Positions 9,513 through 19,972 of a DNA stretch of 64,000 nt are shown here, piece by piece. Under the pieces are notes generated by a model, which worked only from the letters and a program-made list of their open reading frames with translations, was not told the DNA's origin and made no database searches. Every line of letters starts with the position of its first letter. Within the stretch, counting starts at the first letter, position 1. A program made the position numbers and the translations under genes. Source of the stretch: Coemansia sp. RSA 487 (Eukaryota; Kickxellomycota; Kickxellomycetes; Kickxellales; Kickxellaceae); the NCBI GenBank assembly GCA_027577595.1, contig JANBRJ010000016.1, positions 124,001 to 188,000 on the forward strand, in the 5' to 3' direction.

Positions 9513-10356
9513 TATTCAAGAGTTTTTTACTGAGAACAACAGAGGGGAGTATAGGTACATTCGCTCAGCAGAAATGATATATAACAAAATATGCTTCGTT
9601 TTAGTCTGTGCAGAAAAAAAGACAAAACAGACAGCGTTAACGGAGGAATGCGCCTGCGCGTTTCTTCTATGGGAATTAGTATTTTCTGTATCTGCTTGGT
9701 AGTCGCGGCTTCCGCCTCCTTTTCCTCGCTTGGGATAATGCGATATGCAGGATAAAAGGTTGGTTGAAATACAACAACGACGACGACTCAGAGGATATGC
9801 AGAAAGCAAGAGGAATAAAAAAAGTAAAAATAACGAGTGCCAATTTGTGCTATATTTAATATCACGAAGAAAAGGATGCAGAACTAAAAGAAAATGTGAA
9901 AAGCAGCAGAAGATATCAAAAGAGCTAAAAGGGAAAAAGACAAAGAGCAAAAACAGCGCTTTGTAAGTCAAGAAAACCTGGCACACCCACACTAATCGAC
10001 AAACCAACTTCCAGAAGATTTTCGCAAAATTGCCTGCGAAAGTGGAAAACTTTGCACCATCGGGTTTGCTTCGGTGTTTGCACTCTGCATCCAAAAAACT
10101 TTTTATTTTTATTTTTCGCTGCCGCCCTGCACGCGACACGCGGGAACGACCCATTTGGAGCTGCACCAGTCTTCAGATTCAGCTTTTGCTGCATAAACAT
10201 TTTAATACAAGCGTTACACTGTGAAGCATTGACCCCCATTGAGAATTTGTGGTGTAGTATGTATTGGAAAATATATAAAAAAAAAATATTGTTGCACGCT
10301 GCGCAAGGAAAAAGGAGGAGAGTGACAGGCCGCCACTGAGCCAAACGAAGGAGCGT
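9513..10356. other. Spacer upstream of GPHR gene
   Basis: This region contains the leftward promoter/5' UTR of the GPHR gene and the 3' flank of the 10357-11784 gene. A 216-codon frame on the minus strand has no ATG-supported start and is Phe/Leu/Ser-rich noise from a pyrimidine-rich leader. No gene is called. Confidence 0.5.
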
Positions 10357-11784
10357 CTATTCTGTGGCCCCTGCCCTTCTGCCGCCACAGAGCGCCATCC
10401 GACGCAGTATCCCCATGGCCGCTGGCAAAAGCCATCCATTGTCATCGCCGTTGCTTGTGCTGGGTCTCGGCGACAGGCTCCGACACTGGCTAGAGTTCTG
10501 GTTCTGGTTCTGGTTCTGGCAGCCCCGCGAACACAGCGCCGGCTGTCTGATCTCAAGCGAGTTCTTCACTGCGCTGAACTTTGTGTACGGTGAAGCTATC
10601 TCGTACGGCACAACCGCAACGAGGCATCTGGGGATATTTCTCACACTGGTGGTTGCTATCCGCACATCGGTGGTTTCAATCTCTCTGGTATCGCTGACAT
10701 TCGCAGATCCACATGGCATCGATATGCACCGCTGAGCACGCAACGCATTCTCTGGCTTTAGAAAAGCTGGTGCCGGCTCTCTAACAGAAGAGGCGTAATT
10801 GTGCAGACTATCGGTGGTGTTGTTGTTACTTATCAGCCGCAGCGCGCTGACCGATATGTATGGCGTCGAAGGGCGCATGCGTGGGTATGTGTCGGCTGAC
10901 GACATCGATGTATAGGCAGAGCCCGGATGCCCTGGCACGCCGCGTAGCGTAGACGCCGACGACCCAGCGCTCTCAGCGCAGTGCGCGGCTGCGGGCGGAC
11001 TCGGAAACGGGACAGCCAGCAGATGGTCGTTGAAGATGGTGCTTGTGCTGGCGTTCTCGCTGAGCCGCGGGAACGCATGTATCTGTCTGTACGCAGCGTC
11101 TCTCACACGCCTGCAAACCCCCGACGCACGCTCAAACGCATGCAGCGACTCCGAGGATCTGCACACAGTTGAGCAGCACGACGTATTCCGATAGCTCTTG
11201 GCATGCCGCCCGTGCGACGATCTCACTGACTCTGTGTAGTCCGATGGTCTTGACGCCGCCGCTCTAGGTGGCAAAGAGTTGATGGCTGACGTTGGGTCGC
11301 TGATGCTCCTTGTGTGCTCGCCGCAGGCAGCTGGCCTCTGCCGCCGTCTGCGTATCGACGACATGCTGTGTTTTATGCCAAGGATGCTGCGACGCCGGTT
11401 GCGTGCCCGAATGTGCCGCGAAAAGTCCCACAGATGCGACGCGCCTTCGTGCTGGTGGTTTTTTTCTCCCCCCAATTTACCACGATGCGTCTCAGTCAGT
11501 GGAAGTGCGCTCCACGAGAGCAACCCACGACGTCGCTTCTTTGGAGTCTTGAAAATGTTGTCGACCAGAAATGGGTCATTTAGCGGCTGCAGGTCCTCGG
11601 CGCGTGCTCTCATTCCGCCCAGCGAGAACAGCGTCATATCTATGTTTGTGGACTTTGGAGATCCAAGCCCCATCTTTGACAGCTCGTTCTGGTATTGGAA
11701 TGCGTTTTTTAAAAGAACTGTTCTGTGTGGATTGCTGCACAGTGTGAGTGCAATTGAGCTGAAATCTTCTACTTGTGACGACAT
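10357..11784 (-). CDS. Unknown basic, Ser/Arg-rich protein
   Basis: An intronless protein of 475 residues that I do not recognise. The N-terminal 75 residues look folded and conserved in style: VEDFSSIALTLCSNPHRTV, then YQNELSKMGLGSPKS and LNDPFLVDNIFKTPKKRRRG. That last stretch has a TPKKRRR segment resembling a CDK site joined to a nuclear localisation signal. The middle is disordered, Arg/Ser/His/Cys-rich, with many SS and SP sites. Near the C-terminus a QNQNQNQN run is encoded by repeated GGTTCT units (10495-10519), followed by a short hydrophobic end (WLLPAAMGILRRMALC). Length, an ATG in good position and uninterrupted coding of 1.4 kb support a real gene. A nuclear regulatory role is only a guess. 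Confidence 0.7.
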   Translation of the reverse strand: MSSQVEDFSSIALTLCSNPHRTVLLKNAFQYQNELSKMGLGSPKSTNIDMTLFSLGGMRARAEDLQPLNDPFLVDNIFKTPKKRRRGLLSWSALPLTETHRGKLGGEKNHQHEGASHLWDFSRHIRARNRRRSILGIKHSMSSIRRRRQRPAACGEHTRSISDPTSAINSLPPRAAASRPSDYTESVRSSHGRHAKSYRNTSCCSTVCRSSESLHAFERASGVCRRVRDAAYRQIHAFPRLSENASTSTIFNDHLLAVPFPSPPAAAHCAESAGSSASTLRGVPGHPGSAYTSMSSADTYPRMRPSTPYISVSALRLISNNNTTDSLHNYASSVREPAPAFLKPENALRAQRCISMPCGSANVSDTREIETTDVRIATTSVRNIPRCLVAVVPYEIASPYTKFSAVKNSLEIRQPALCSRGCQNQNQNQNSSQCRSLSPRPSTSNGDDNGWLLPAAMGILRRMALCGGRRAGATE

Positions 11785-14061
11785 TCCGTGATATGTGTAT
11801 GTTGTGGTCGTAAAGTAAAAAAATCACTAAATGTAAAACAATAAATAAATAAATAAACCACAAGGCTCAATAACGTAAATAAGGAATACTAGGCTTTTGG
11901 CGTAATAATGTTGTGGGTGAAAAAGAGATAGGGAAATAGGAATTAGCGGATAGACGAAAAAGAAAAGAAAGGGGTGAATAGGGAAGGACGTGGATGCAAA
12001 TGCGTTGCGTAGTGGTCCCAGTGTAACTAGCTATATTTCAAACTGCAATATTTTGTAATTCTCCCCGCGTGCTATTCAAACAAACAATTAAACTAACACC
12101 GAATGTTTATTGTTTTCGCTGTACGCAAGACTTTTATAAGCAAACCTTAATTGGGGAGTGAGAAAGTAGACAAGGGCGATATATTAAATTTTGCGATAGT
12201 AAGATGCACACGCAACAATGAAGAGGGGCTTTGGATGTAGAAATTGTTGGCAAATAAGTTAGACGTACGTGAATGCAGCTAGCCACTTGCCAAAACATTA
12301 AGCCATACAGCTAAAGCGATGCTAGATCTTATTGTAAACAAATGTTGAAATTCCAGGTACGGAATGCAAGGATGGTGTGGAACGGGATGCAAATATAAAA
12401 TTAGAGTGAAGTAATGATGGGCCAAGGTGAGGCAGGTACAACGCAGTAGCGGTTTCTGAATATGAGGCGGTAAAGGGGGAAATGTATGCTATTGTTGTGA
12501 ACCGCTCATCTCGCAGTAATACGGTCCACATATTGCGCTTTATATACTAGCCACTGAACCCACTTTTTTTTGCGCACTGCAAATATAATTTCAGTGTCTA
12601 TAGATAGGGAGGAGGGAGAGGGGGTGCCAAGTCTGAATTGAGTCTGTTACTATTTTCCTTTGTAGCTTGAAGACACCACATAGAGCTTTGTTGATTTTGG
12701 AAAACAGTCTTTTTTGTCTTTTTTAGTACTTTCTGCATCCAAGCGACACCCCTGCTCCCTATTTTTTAAACTATTGGTCCACCATTTTTCCATTGTCGAC
12801 AGAAGAGTGTGGTCTGTTTTGTTTTACGACTGTCCCAGCGGTGCAATGTGAATACTACAACCAGTTTATTCTTATTCTGCTTTGCAATACAATACTGCTG
12901 TTGCAAAATTGTTTTCTTTTTGCATGAAACTGGAAGCAGAGGGCACTCTTGTTTTTAATTAACGCGCATGTTGCGCAACAAAGTGTCTACAATATTTTAT
13001 AAATTGTTTCTTTTTCAGATGGGGTCAGCTCTTATAAGCATTGCCGTTGTTTATTTCTGCAGTTGTCGACAACAATTGCGCTGCGCCATTCTGCCTTGCA
13101 CAGCTTACGCAGTTAAATCGACTGCAACAGCTATTGTTTGCAATGCTCGACCATCAGAACAATGCTTGTAGACTTATCAATATACTTTTATCCCTTTCTG
13201 CTTCAATTCATCGGCTTTTGTGTTGATAAGCTGGTTGCAGAAATATTAATTGATTTGTTCCGACTGGAAGGGCCATTGCGACAATTGTTTCTTGACACTT
13301 TAACAAAGAATCATCGTTTTTGTACAAAACACATTGTTTCTTTATTTTAACCAGGTTGACCGATCTACTGGATAATACAAAAAATACTAGATTTAATTGG
13401 GAGATTTGATTGTATGCTTTCATATTGTATATATTGACCGGAATAAATCAATGTGAAACAGTATATCGAGCTTGTGCGAACAAGTAAAAATGGTGCTAAT
13501 CTTTACTATGATGTAGTTCCAGCATGCAACTTGTTCTACATTACGGACATGTAATTTAAAGCAGTATATGCCTGTTTTGCGTTTTCTTTGACATGCACAG
13601 GTCTGCACACAATACAAATAAGATGCAATGCAAACTTTTTTTGGCTTTAGAGCTAAATAATGGTTACAATTTGAAAAACTGAATACAACGAAAGGCAGTG
13701 TCGGTAAGCAAACATTATTTTCTTTGTTATTGAAGAGGTCTTTTTGAAAACATTTTACCGAGATAGGTTCATTTTTCACAGTGCCAAATGTATCCAATTT
13801 TCATTAATTTTAAGCCGTTGGAAATGTTATTGCGGATAAATATACCCAGAGCCGCTTGTACATGCAATAGCTTTCTGAGAGAGAAAATAAACTTAGGGCT
13901 CATGTCAAAGGCGAATGCCTCCTTTTCTTTATTTAAACGATATTCAAAGACTCGTTTTTCTTTTTATGTTTTGATAAAAATATACTTTTTCACTTGAAAA
14001 TTATTCTTCAGTGTGCTTTGCTAGCTTTCAAAATGACTGGCGTCGATATTTGCTCGTACAG
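11785..14061. other. AT-rich gene-poor region
   Basis: About 2.3 kb of AT-rich sequence. It includes a short TAAA repeat at 11843-11858, which is part of the promoter of the leftward gene. Between about 12,960 and 13,350 on the plus strand, short frames with amphipathic or membrane-like translations follow a polypyrimidine-CAG site at 13018. They might be upstream exons of the membrane-protein gene at 14062-14822, but I could not join them with convincing splice sites. No other gene is seen. Confidence 0.4.
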
Positions 14062-14822
14062 GCTTGGGAGTTGTGCTTGATTCGGTTCTATCTTTGAGCC
14101 TCGTTCTTAACCTTTTGTATCCGAGCGCCAGAAAACCAGCTGGAACGCTTCCCCTTGCCCTTGCAGTAGCTTATCCTTTAAACGCGTGGATAGCTGCCAT
14201 ACTATTGCTCCAGTGCTACAACCGCAATTTTGTCATTGCCGTAGCATCTCCTTCATCTGAATCACCGTCAATGTTAGCAACAAACACGGCAGCTTCTATT
14301 GCGACTATATCTGTGATTGCTTACGTATTTATCGTTAAAGGTGTGTTTTCAACAGTCGCTTTGCTTTGTTAAAATTTGGACGTGCACTCAGACTTGCTCT
14401 GGATCCGGATGTTTTGCCTCTATTTTACAATCGAAAATGCCGTTATCTACCTCTTTTTGGCATGGTGCGTTCTGTATATTAGCGTCAAAAACGAGATAAA
14501 GCTGCATTTAAGAAACGCCTTTACTGTTGATGGTTTTGCTCTTGCCAAACTTTACCACAAGCGCAAGCTTACTCTCAAGGCTATTAAAGGTAATAACTAT
14601 GAGGAGAGTCTTCAAAAAGCCAGGAGAGTTTGTAATCTGAATTCGTTAAAAAGGCAAGTACAATTATTGTAGAAAACACAAGGACAACAATTCCCAAAAT
14701 GTTTTTATTTGCACAAACTCGTATGTTAAATTTATATGTGATTTATTAACTTTTAGGTTTTTCATTGCTCGCCTACACCAAGCGCAAAACAAATAGTCCC
14801 TCCAGTCCATTTCATCATATAG
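14062..14822 (+). CDS. Spliced multi-pass membrane protein, 5' end unresolved
   Basis: A gene visible only when introns are removed. Three exons are supported: from about 14062 to 14340, 14392-14657 and 14757-14822 (stop). Intron 14341-14391 (51 bp) runs GTGTGT to CACTCAG and removes an in-frame stop. Intron 14658-14756 (99 bp) runs GTACAA to TTTTAG, with a TTAAC branch-like site. Both leave the frame intact. The first exon seems to begin after a TACAG acceptor at 14061; no ATG was found, so one or more upstream exons are missing. The translation shows about three to four hydrophobic helices (LDSVLSLSLVLNLLY, NAWIAAILLLQ, IATISVIAYVFIV, ENAVIYLFLAWCVLYI), then a basic cytosolic-like tail ending KQIVPPVHFII. 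The family is not recognised. It is convergent with the F-box gene, whose stop is 124 bp away. It could also be a 5'-truncated remnant. Confidence 0.5.
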
Positions 14823-14946
14823 TCTTAACCACTTGTGCTTATTTATTTATTCGATTGAATACAAAATACGTTTCTTTTTTTTGGCCAACTACGACAACAG
14901 CTTTCAATTGTTGTACAATCTCTATTTACATTTATTCTTGGTTGAA

Positions 14947-16509
14947 TCATCTGTTTTCGTCAAATGTTAGCGAGACTAATGATGGTATATATCTGTACAT
15001 GCTGGAATCAAGCAATTCATAATGGGAGCTGGGAATAGCAGTCGGCATAAATCGCAGCACTATATGTTTGATGCTCGTTGACAATGGGCTTGAAAAAAGC
15101 GAAAAGGGTTGATGTAATAGGCATGCACGCTCTTCGTCGGTACCATTGGAGTCAATAAATATCCATCTAGCACGTATCGAGGTTAGGTTTTGCATTTTTC
15201 CGATTATCTGTAAAAGATCCGCAAGCTCAATGCGATTGTATATTGTAAGAGAGCTAACAACACACCAGATAGCGTGCTTACCAAGTAGGCTATGGGGTAT
15301 ATAGTGTGACTCCATCATTACCACGTTTGCCAGTCTTTGTCTGTTTAGGATATCATTTAAAAACCCGATATAATTGATAATTCCTGAAGTATTGCCAGAA
15401 TATGCGATAAATAGATTCTTGGCAGATTCTGCCAAAGTAAAGTCGTAAAACTGCAAACAAATTCCACATGGCATTCTAATTGTTAGCTTTTCCAATTGGC
15501 ATGAGCATACAATCGCCGCAAGCAGCGAGCAGGTAAAAGGACAAAGCTCGACATCCACTGCCTTGAGGTTTGGTGCAATAATCATGTGTTGAATTTTTTC
15601 CTTTGGTCCCAGCCAAATAACCTGACTATTCGGCTCTTCAGAAGACCTACAATCGAATTGCACATTTATAGTTAAATTGTGAAGGCTCTCAAAATTAATG
15701 GCGCCGTTGCTGTTTTTGTTTTCAAATGAATCCCAGCAAAAGCCATCGCTATAATTGGAAATCGTAAGCCTCTTTAGGGAATTTGAATCAACAGGCAGGA
15801 CTCCCCATGAAGGCGAAGATTTTGCAATCTCTAAGCTGGTAATAGTTTTAAAAGAATTGGGTGCTAGAACAATACAGTCTGATGTAGTGCTAATTATGCT
15901 TAGTTGTGGTACATAGCGCAGAAATAACCCTTGAGCAAACGTGGAAAGGATAACGTGGCTATTCATTCCTCTAAGCATGAGGGTGCTTACTTTTGGGCAA
16001 AGCTGGACAAGTGTGTTTGTCAATAATCGCACTTCGCCAACACTATCGCCAAAATGATACTGGGCACGATTATTGGAGTATATTCCGCCAATGTTGCACA
16101 CAACCAAATTTGTCACATTTGAGATATATGTGCTATATTTCTGTAGTAATAATACGGCAAAACGAATAACCTTGACATACCCAACTTTATAGTCTATGTT
16201 TAAAATCAAATGTTTAGGTTGAATTTTTAGTTCTGAAGGAAGAATATTGACGGTCGATTCCACCCATTTCATGGAACCCTGATACTTTGGTGTGAAGTTG
16301 CTGGCAGATATTTCAAAATAATCGTATTGGCTTTTGGGCTCGATTATCAATCTCCTGTGAGCATAATGAAGTGCTATAGCTCTCCATTTGCGGCATACAG
16401 CCATAGTAGGGATAGCATTTATCCACTGCTTCAAGCGGTGAGGGTTGTACCAATACACTTGTCGCAATATCGATATCAATAGTTCTGAAGGCAGATCGTT
16501 GATATGCAT
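14947..16509 (-). CDS. F-box/leucine-rich-repeat-like protein
   Basis: An intronless protein of 520 residues. The N-terminus is an F-box: INDLPSELLISILRQVY, then a Trp-containing loop, then IPTMAVCRKWRAIALHYAHR. This motif binds Skp1 in SCF ubiquitin ligases. The rest (about 60-515) is a series of irregular Leu/Ile-rich segments such as LTNTLVQLCPKVSTLMLRGM, LEIAKSSPSWGVLPV and LHNLTINVQFD, consistent with a degenerate LRR substrate-binding arc. Such F-box proteins are strongly expanded in Kickxellales, and most have no known target. The gene is more AT-rich than its neighbours, suggesting relaxed codon bias and low expression. A second divergent F-box/LRR-like gene lies at 31573-33291. Confidence 0.85.
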   Translation of the reverse strand: MHINDLPSELLISILRQVYWYNPHRLKQWINAIPTMAVCRKWRAIALHYAHRRLIIEPKSQYDYFEISASNFTPKYQGSMKWVESTVNILPSELKIQPKHLILNIDYKVGYVKVIRFAVLLLQKYSTYISNVTNLVVCNIGGIYSNNRAQYHFGDSVGEVRLLTNTLVQLCPKVSTLMLRGMNSHVILSTFAQGLFLRYVPQLSIISTTSDCIVLAPNSFKTITSLEIAKSSPSWGVLPVDSNSLKRLTISNYSDGFCWDSFENKNSNGAINFESLHNLTINVQFDCRSSEEPNSQVIWLGPKEKIQHMIIAPNLKAVDVELCPFTCSLLAAIVCSCQLEKLTIRMPCGICLQFYDFTLAESAKNLFIAYSGNTSGIINYIGFLNDILNRQRLANVVMMESHYIPHSLLGKHAIWCVVSSLTIYNRIELADLLQIIGKMQNLTSIRARWIFIDSNGTDEERACLLHQPFSLFSSPLSTSIKHIVLRFMPTAIPSSHYELLDSSMYRYIPSLVSLTFDENR

Positions 16510-17095
16510 GTTTTTGAGTATGAAAACAATATTGAAAGCTTTACAAGAGATGTGATATATTGCCTAAAGTCACAAAAGAAACAAATGAAGCACCGCAACA
16601 ACAAAAGAATAAAGAAAGAAAGCGCGCGAATATAGCTAGTATTTTCTACTTTGCTTCAAAGTTCAAGCTTTTTTTTAGAACGATCGTTGATAATTGTAAA
16701 ATCGTTCAGATACGCGGTACAAAGTCAACTCCTCTTTATAATGTGCCATAAAAATAGAACGATTTATTTGAATACAGGATTTTATAATCTATATCCGTTA
16801 AGGCAGAGCTTACTTTTCAATATACGTGTCAAGGAAAATTTTATTAATCTTGCACACATCTGCCAATCTACCACTTTGATTGTGATCATGATTGGATCAA
16901 TTGGTTCAAGCTTTTTTTTTGATCACTGCTTTCAAAAAGTTTGCACTTTTTTACTCTCTAGACAACAAAAGCTTGTCTTTGTTCTTGGCTATTTTTCTTT
17001 TTGCCTTTCGAAGCTACTCATTCCTCATTTGTTATTCAAGTTCCCGAGAGAAACGAAAACATAAAGTTAACCTCCCTTCTTGTTATAAAACAATA
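16510..17095. promoter_or_regulatory. Bidirectional promoter region (F-box gene / UTP21)
   Basis: A spacer of 586 bp between divergent genes. It contains two copies of a GTTCAAGCTTTTTTTT element, near 16660 and 16904. An in-frame extension of the Utp21 frame reaches back to 16892, but it is Phe/Leu-rich and lacks conservation, so it is treated as leader. Pyrimidine tracts precede the UTP21 ATG. Confidence 0.5.
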
Positions 17096-19855
17096 ATGGC
17101 AGTCCAGGACAAGAAGGCGCGTGTGGAAAGCGGTGCCACAAAGCGCCAAGCTGGGAGTCGGCTATTTGAGCCCTACAGAGCTCTGGGCTACACAACAAAT
17201 GGCATACCGCATTCACTTCAATACCGTGGACAGTCGATCTACGTAACCACGGGTATTGGTCGGACATATCATGTGTACGATGCCGAAAAGATAAACCTCC
17301 TCTTCGTTGGGCCGCGATTTGAGGCGGATGTAGTGTCTGTACTGTCAATCGGAGAAAATACCTTTGTGTCTTCGGGTGGACAAGTATCGGTGTGCCGGCG
17401 TGGCAAGCGCACTCACGATCTGGAGTCCGCAAACCGTGGAGAAATCACCAACCTCACGCAGTTTGGTGACCAAATACTGGCAATCAGCGAGGACAACACG
17501 ATAGTTATATGGGATTGGAAGAAGGGCGAGATATTCACGGAGATCGAGTTTGAAAGCGAGTCCTTCCAGGTCACCAGTCTCGTACATCCAAGCACCTATG
17601 TGAATAAGATTGTTGTTGGAAGTGCGCAAGGAGCCATGCAAGTGTGGAACATCCAGACGCGCAGGTGCCTTTATGAGTTCAAGTCCTTTGGTGCTGGAAT
17701 TTCGTGCATGGTGCAGTCGCCGGTCATCGACGTGATTGCTATTGGATTGCTGGACGGCCGAATCCTGCTCCACAACGTCAAGCAGGACCGCCCAGTCATG
17801 CAGCTAGCACAAGAGGGGCGGGTGACAGCTATCTCTTTCCGCACGGACGAGATACCAATGATGGCATCGTCGAGCGCAGAAGGCGACGTAGCGCTCTGGG
17901 ATCTGAACAACAAACGACTGATGCACGTGTTGCAGGGTGCACACGACGGCCATATCCCGGCAGTGGATTTCCTGGTAGGTCAGCCAGTGCTGCTGACGTC
18001 CAGCGCCGACAACTCTATCAAGGAATGGATATTCGATGGGCATGACGGCGTGCCGCGGCTTTTGCGCCACCGCAGTGGACATTTTGCAGCACCGCATATG
18101 ATCAAGTACCACGATGCCGAGGGCAAGCACATTTTGAGCGCTGGGCGTGACCGCGAGTTGCGCTTCTTCTCGGTGTTCCGCGATGAGCAGAATGTCGAGA
18201 TGTCGCAGGGCTCGCTTTCTCGTGAAGCGCGCACCAAGCGCATCCGTGTAAGCGACCTGCGGTTCCCGCAGATCACGCAGTTTGACTCGAATCCGGCAAT
18301 GTCCAAGGACTGGGACGATGTTATTTCGTGCCACCAGGGGAGCAGCGATGCGCATACGTGGTCTGTGGATCGGAAGGCACTGGGCAAATACACGCTGCAG
18401 TCCTCGGACGACTCGAATGTTCGAGCAGTCGCTATTAGCGCATGCGGCAACTATGGCTTCCTGGGTCTTGCCACTGGCACCATCGAGATGATCAACATGC
18501 AGTCGGGTCTTTCCCGACGCACATTTACTGGCCATCTGAAGGCGATCACCGGGATCCAGACGGATTCGTGCAACAAGACAGTGTACTCGGCTTCGCTTGA
18601 CGGCACCCTTCGGATATGGGACTTTGCGACAGGCAAGGAAGAGCACTGTGTAGAGCTTCCGTCCACCCCTTCCCGGATGGTGCTTCACAGAGAGGGCGGT
18701 CTTTTGGCGTGCGTGTGCGACGACGCATGCGTGCGTGTTGTTGATGCCGAGTCGCACCGCGTGGTACGCAAGTTCTCTGGCCACCGCAACCGCATTACTG
18801 ACCTTGCGTTCAGCAATGACGGACGCTGGATAGTAACCAGTTCTCTGGATAGCACGATCCGAACGTGGGATCTGCCCACTGGCCACATGGTCGATTGGTT
18901 CCGGGTCGAAAGCGTGCCTGTATCGCTGGCCTTTTCGCCGACCGGCGATTTCCTGGCAACCGCGCATATGGACAGCGTTGGGATCTTCCTTTGGGCCAAC
19001 CGCTCGCAGTTTGCGGACGTTACGCTGCGCCAGATAAGCGCAGCGACGGCTGATTCGGAGGACGACACAGCAAGCGTGGCAGCGTTGATTGCAATGCCGA
19101 CATCTGCTGGCCTGGCCGCCGATGGGCAAGATGAGGAAGGAATCGAGCCCAGCAAAAGTGAAGGTGGCTCTGAGAGCGGCGACGGCAGTGCGGATGTGTA
19201 CATGTCGACGGAGAAGCTGACAGAAAACATGGTGACTCTTTCGAGCCTTCCAAAGTCCAAGTGGCAGACGTTGCTGAATCTCGCGGTAATCAAGAAACGC
19301 AATGCCCCGCAGAAGCCGCCCCAGGCACCGGAGAAGGCGCCGTTCTTCCTGCCTACGGCTGAGGGCGTCGAGCATCGCTTCGACATTGGTGCATCAGCCA
19401 GCAATGCAAGCAAAAAGGAGGACGAGCTGGACAGTCCGGATGAACGCAGCAGAATCATCTCTACGGCGTCAGCACAATCTGGACTGGCACGCATGCTGTA
19501 CCGCGCAGAGGAAACAATGGCATACGAGGAAGTGTTTGAGTACCTTAAGAAGCTGGGTCCGTCGGCCATCGACATTGAGATCCGGACACTGCCCCTGGAC
19601 GACGGTCTGAAGGCGGTCAAGGCTTTCTTCAAGGCGTCGACGGCTCAGCTGCGGTCGAAGCGCGATTTCGAGCTGGCGCAGGCGTACGTGCAAGTGTTCC
19701 TTGGCGTGTTTTCTGATATCATCAAGTCTAATGTTGATGAGCTGGAGCCGCTTTTGGTGGAGCTGCGCAGGGAGAGCAAGACACAGTGGGCTACGGTTGA
19801 CGAGCTTGTTAGATACTCGGCATGCATGGTGGAGTACATGAGGACATCCAAGTAG
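17096..19855 (+). CDS. UTP21: U3 snoRNP/SSU processome protein Utp21 (WDR36)
   Basis: A protein of 919 residues, close to the 939 of yeast Utp21. It is a UtpB-subcomplex protein of the small-subunit processome, required in the nucleolus for 18S rRNA processing. The start was set at the ATG opening MAVQDKKARVESG, because it is followed immediately by the family N-terminus (SRLFEPYRALGYTTNGIPHSLQYRG). Residues 20-640 form the tandem WD40 propellers, with repeats such as ISEDNTIVIWDWKKGEI, SSSAEGDVALWDLNNKR, ASLDGTLRIWDFATGK and SSLDSTIRTWDLPTGH. The C-terminal Utp21 domain starts near 715 (LPKSKWQTLLNLAVIKKRN) and includes KAPFFLPTAEGVEHRF. An acidic linker lies at about 660-710. It is a single exon with strong C/G-ending codon use, as expected for a well-expressed housekeeping gene. 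Confidence 0.97.
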   Translation: MAVQDKKARVESGATKRQAGSRLFEPYRALGYTTNGIPHSLQYRGQSIYVTTGIGRTYHVYDAEKINLLFVGPRFEADVVSVLSIGENTFVSSGGQVSVCRRGKRTHDLESANRGEITNLTQFGDQILAISEDNTIVIWDWKKGEIFTEIEFESESFQVTSLVHPSTYVNKIVVGSAQGAMQVWNIQTRRCLYEFKSFGAGISCMVQSPVIDVIAIGLLDGRILLHNVKQDRPVMQLAQEGRVTAISFRTDEIPMMASSSAEGDVALWDLNNKRLMHVLQGAHDGHIPAVDFLVGQPVLLTSSADNSIKEWIFDGHDGVPRLLRHRSGHFAAPHMIKYHDAEGKHILSAGRDRELRFFSVFRDEQNVEMSQGSLSREARTKRIRVSDLRFPQITQFDSNPAMSKDWDDVISCHQGSSDAHTWSVDRKALGKYTLQSSDDSNVRAVAISACGNYGFLGLATGTIEMINMQSGLSRRTFTGHLKAITGIQTDSCNKTVYSASLDGTLRIWDFATGKEEHCVELPSTPSRMVLHREGGLLACVCDDACVRVVDAESHRVVRKFSGHRNRITDLAFSNDGRWIVTSSLDSTIRTWDLPTGHMVDWFRVESVPVSLAFSPTGDFLATAHMDSVGIFLWANRSQFADVTLRQISAATADSEDDTASVAALIAMPTSAGLAADGQDEEGIEPSKSEGGSESGDGSADVYMSTEKLTENMVTLSSLPKSKWQTLLNLAVIKKRNAPQKPPQAPEKAPFFLPTAEGVEHRFDIGASASNASKKEDELDSPDERSRIISTASAQSGLARMLYRAEETMAYEEVFEYLKKLGPSAIDIEIRTLPLDDGLKAVKAFFKASTAQLRSKRDFELAQAYVQVFLGVFSDIIKSNVDELEPLLVELRRESKTQWATVDELVRYSACMVEYMRTSK

Positions 19856-19972
19856 GATCAAATAAGTTATCTTCTTTTTCTTATTTTACAGCTGCCTTTT
19901 TAAAAACCAGCAAATAGAACGCGAATCGGCCCTATTCTTTGCTTTCGGGTATTCTATATATATAAAGACTGC

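Noticed and set aside
9516-10166. 216-codon minus-strand frame upstream of GPHR
   Set aside because: Phe/Leu/Ser-rich translation of a pyrimidine-rich leader, no ATG-supported start or motif.
16892-17095. N-terminal extension of Utp21
   Set aside because: Low-complexity Phe/Leu/Lys sequence outside the conserved family start at 17096; treated as leader.
17804-19375. 523-codon minus-strand frame
   Set aside because: Antisense shadow of UTP21, whose family identity is certain; GC-biased third positions create long opposite frames.
18685-19632. 315-codon minus-strand Ser/Ala-rich frame
   Set aside because: Also lies inside UTP21 and has no independent support.
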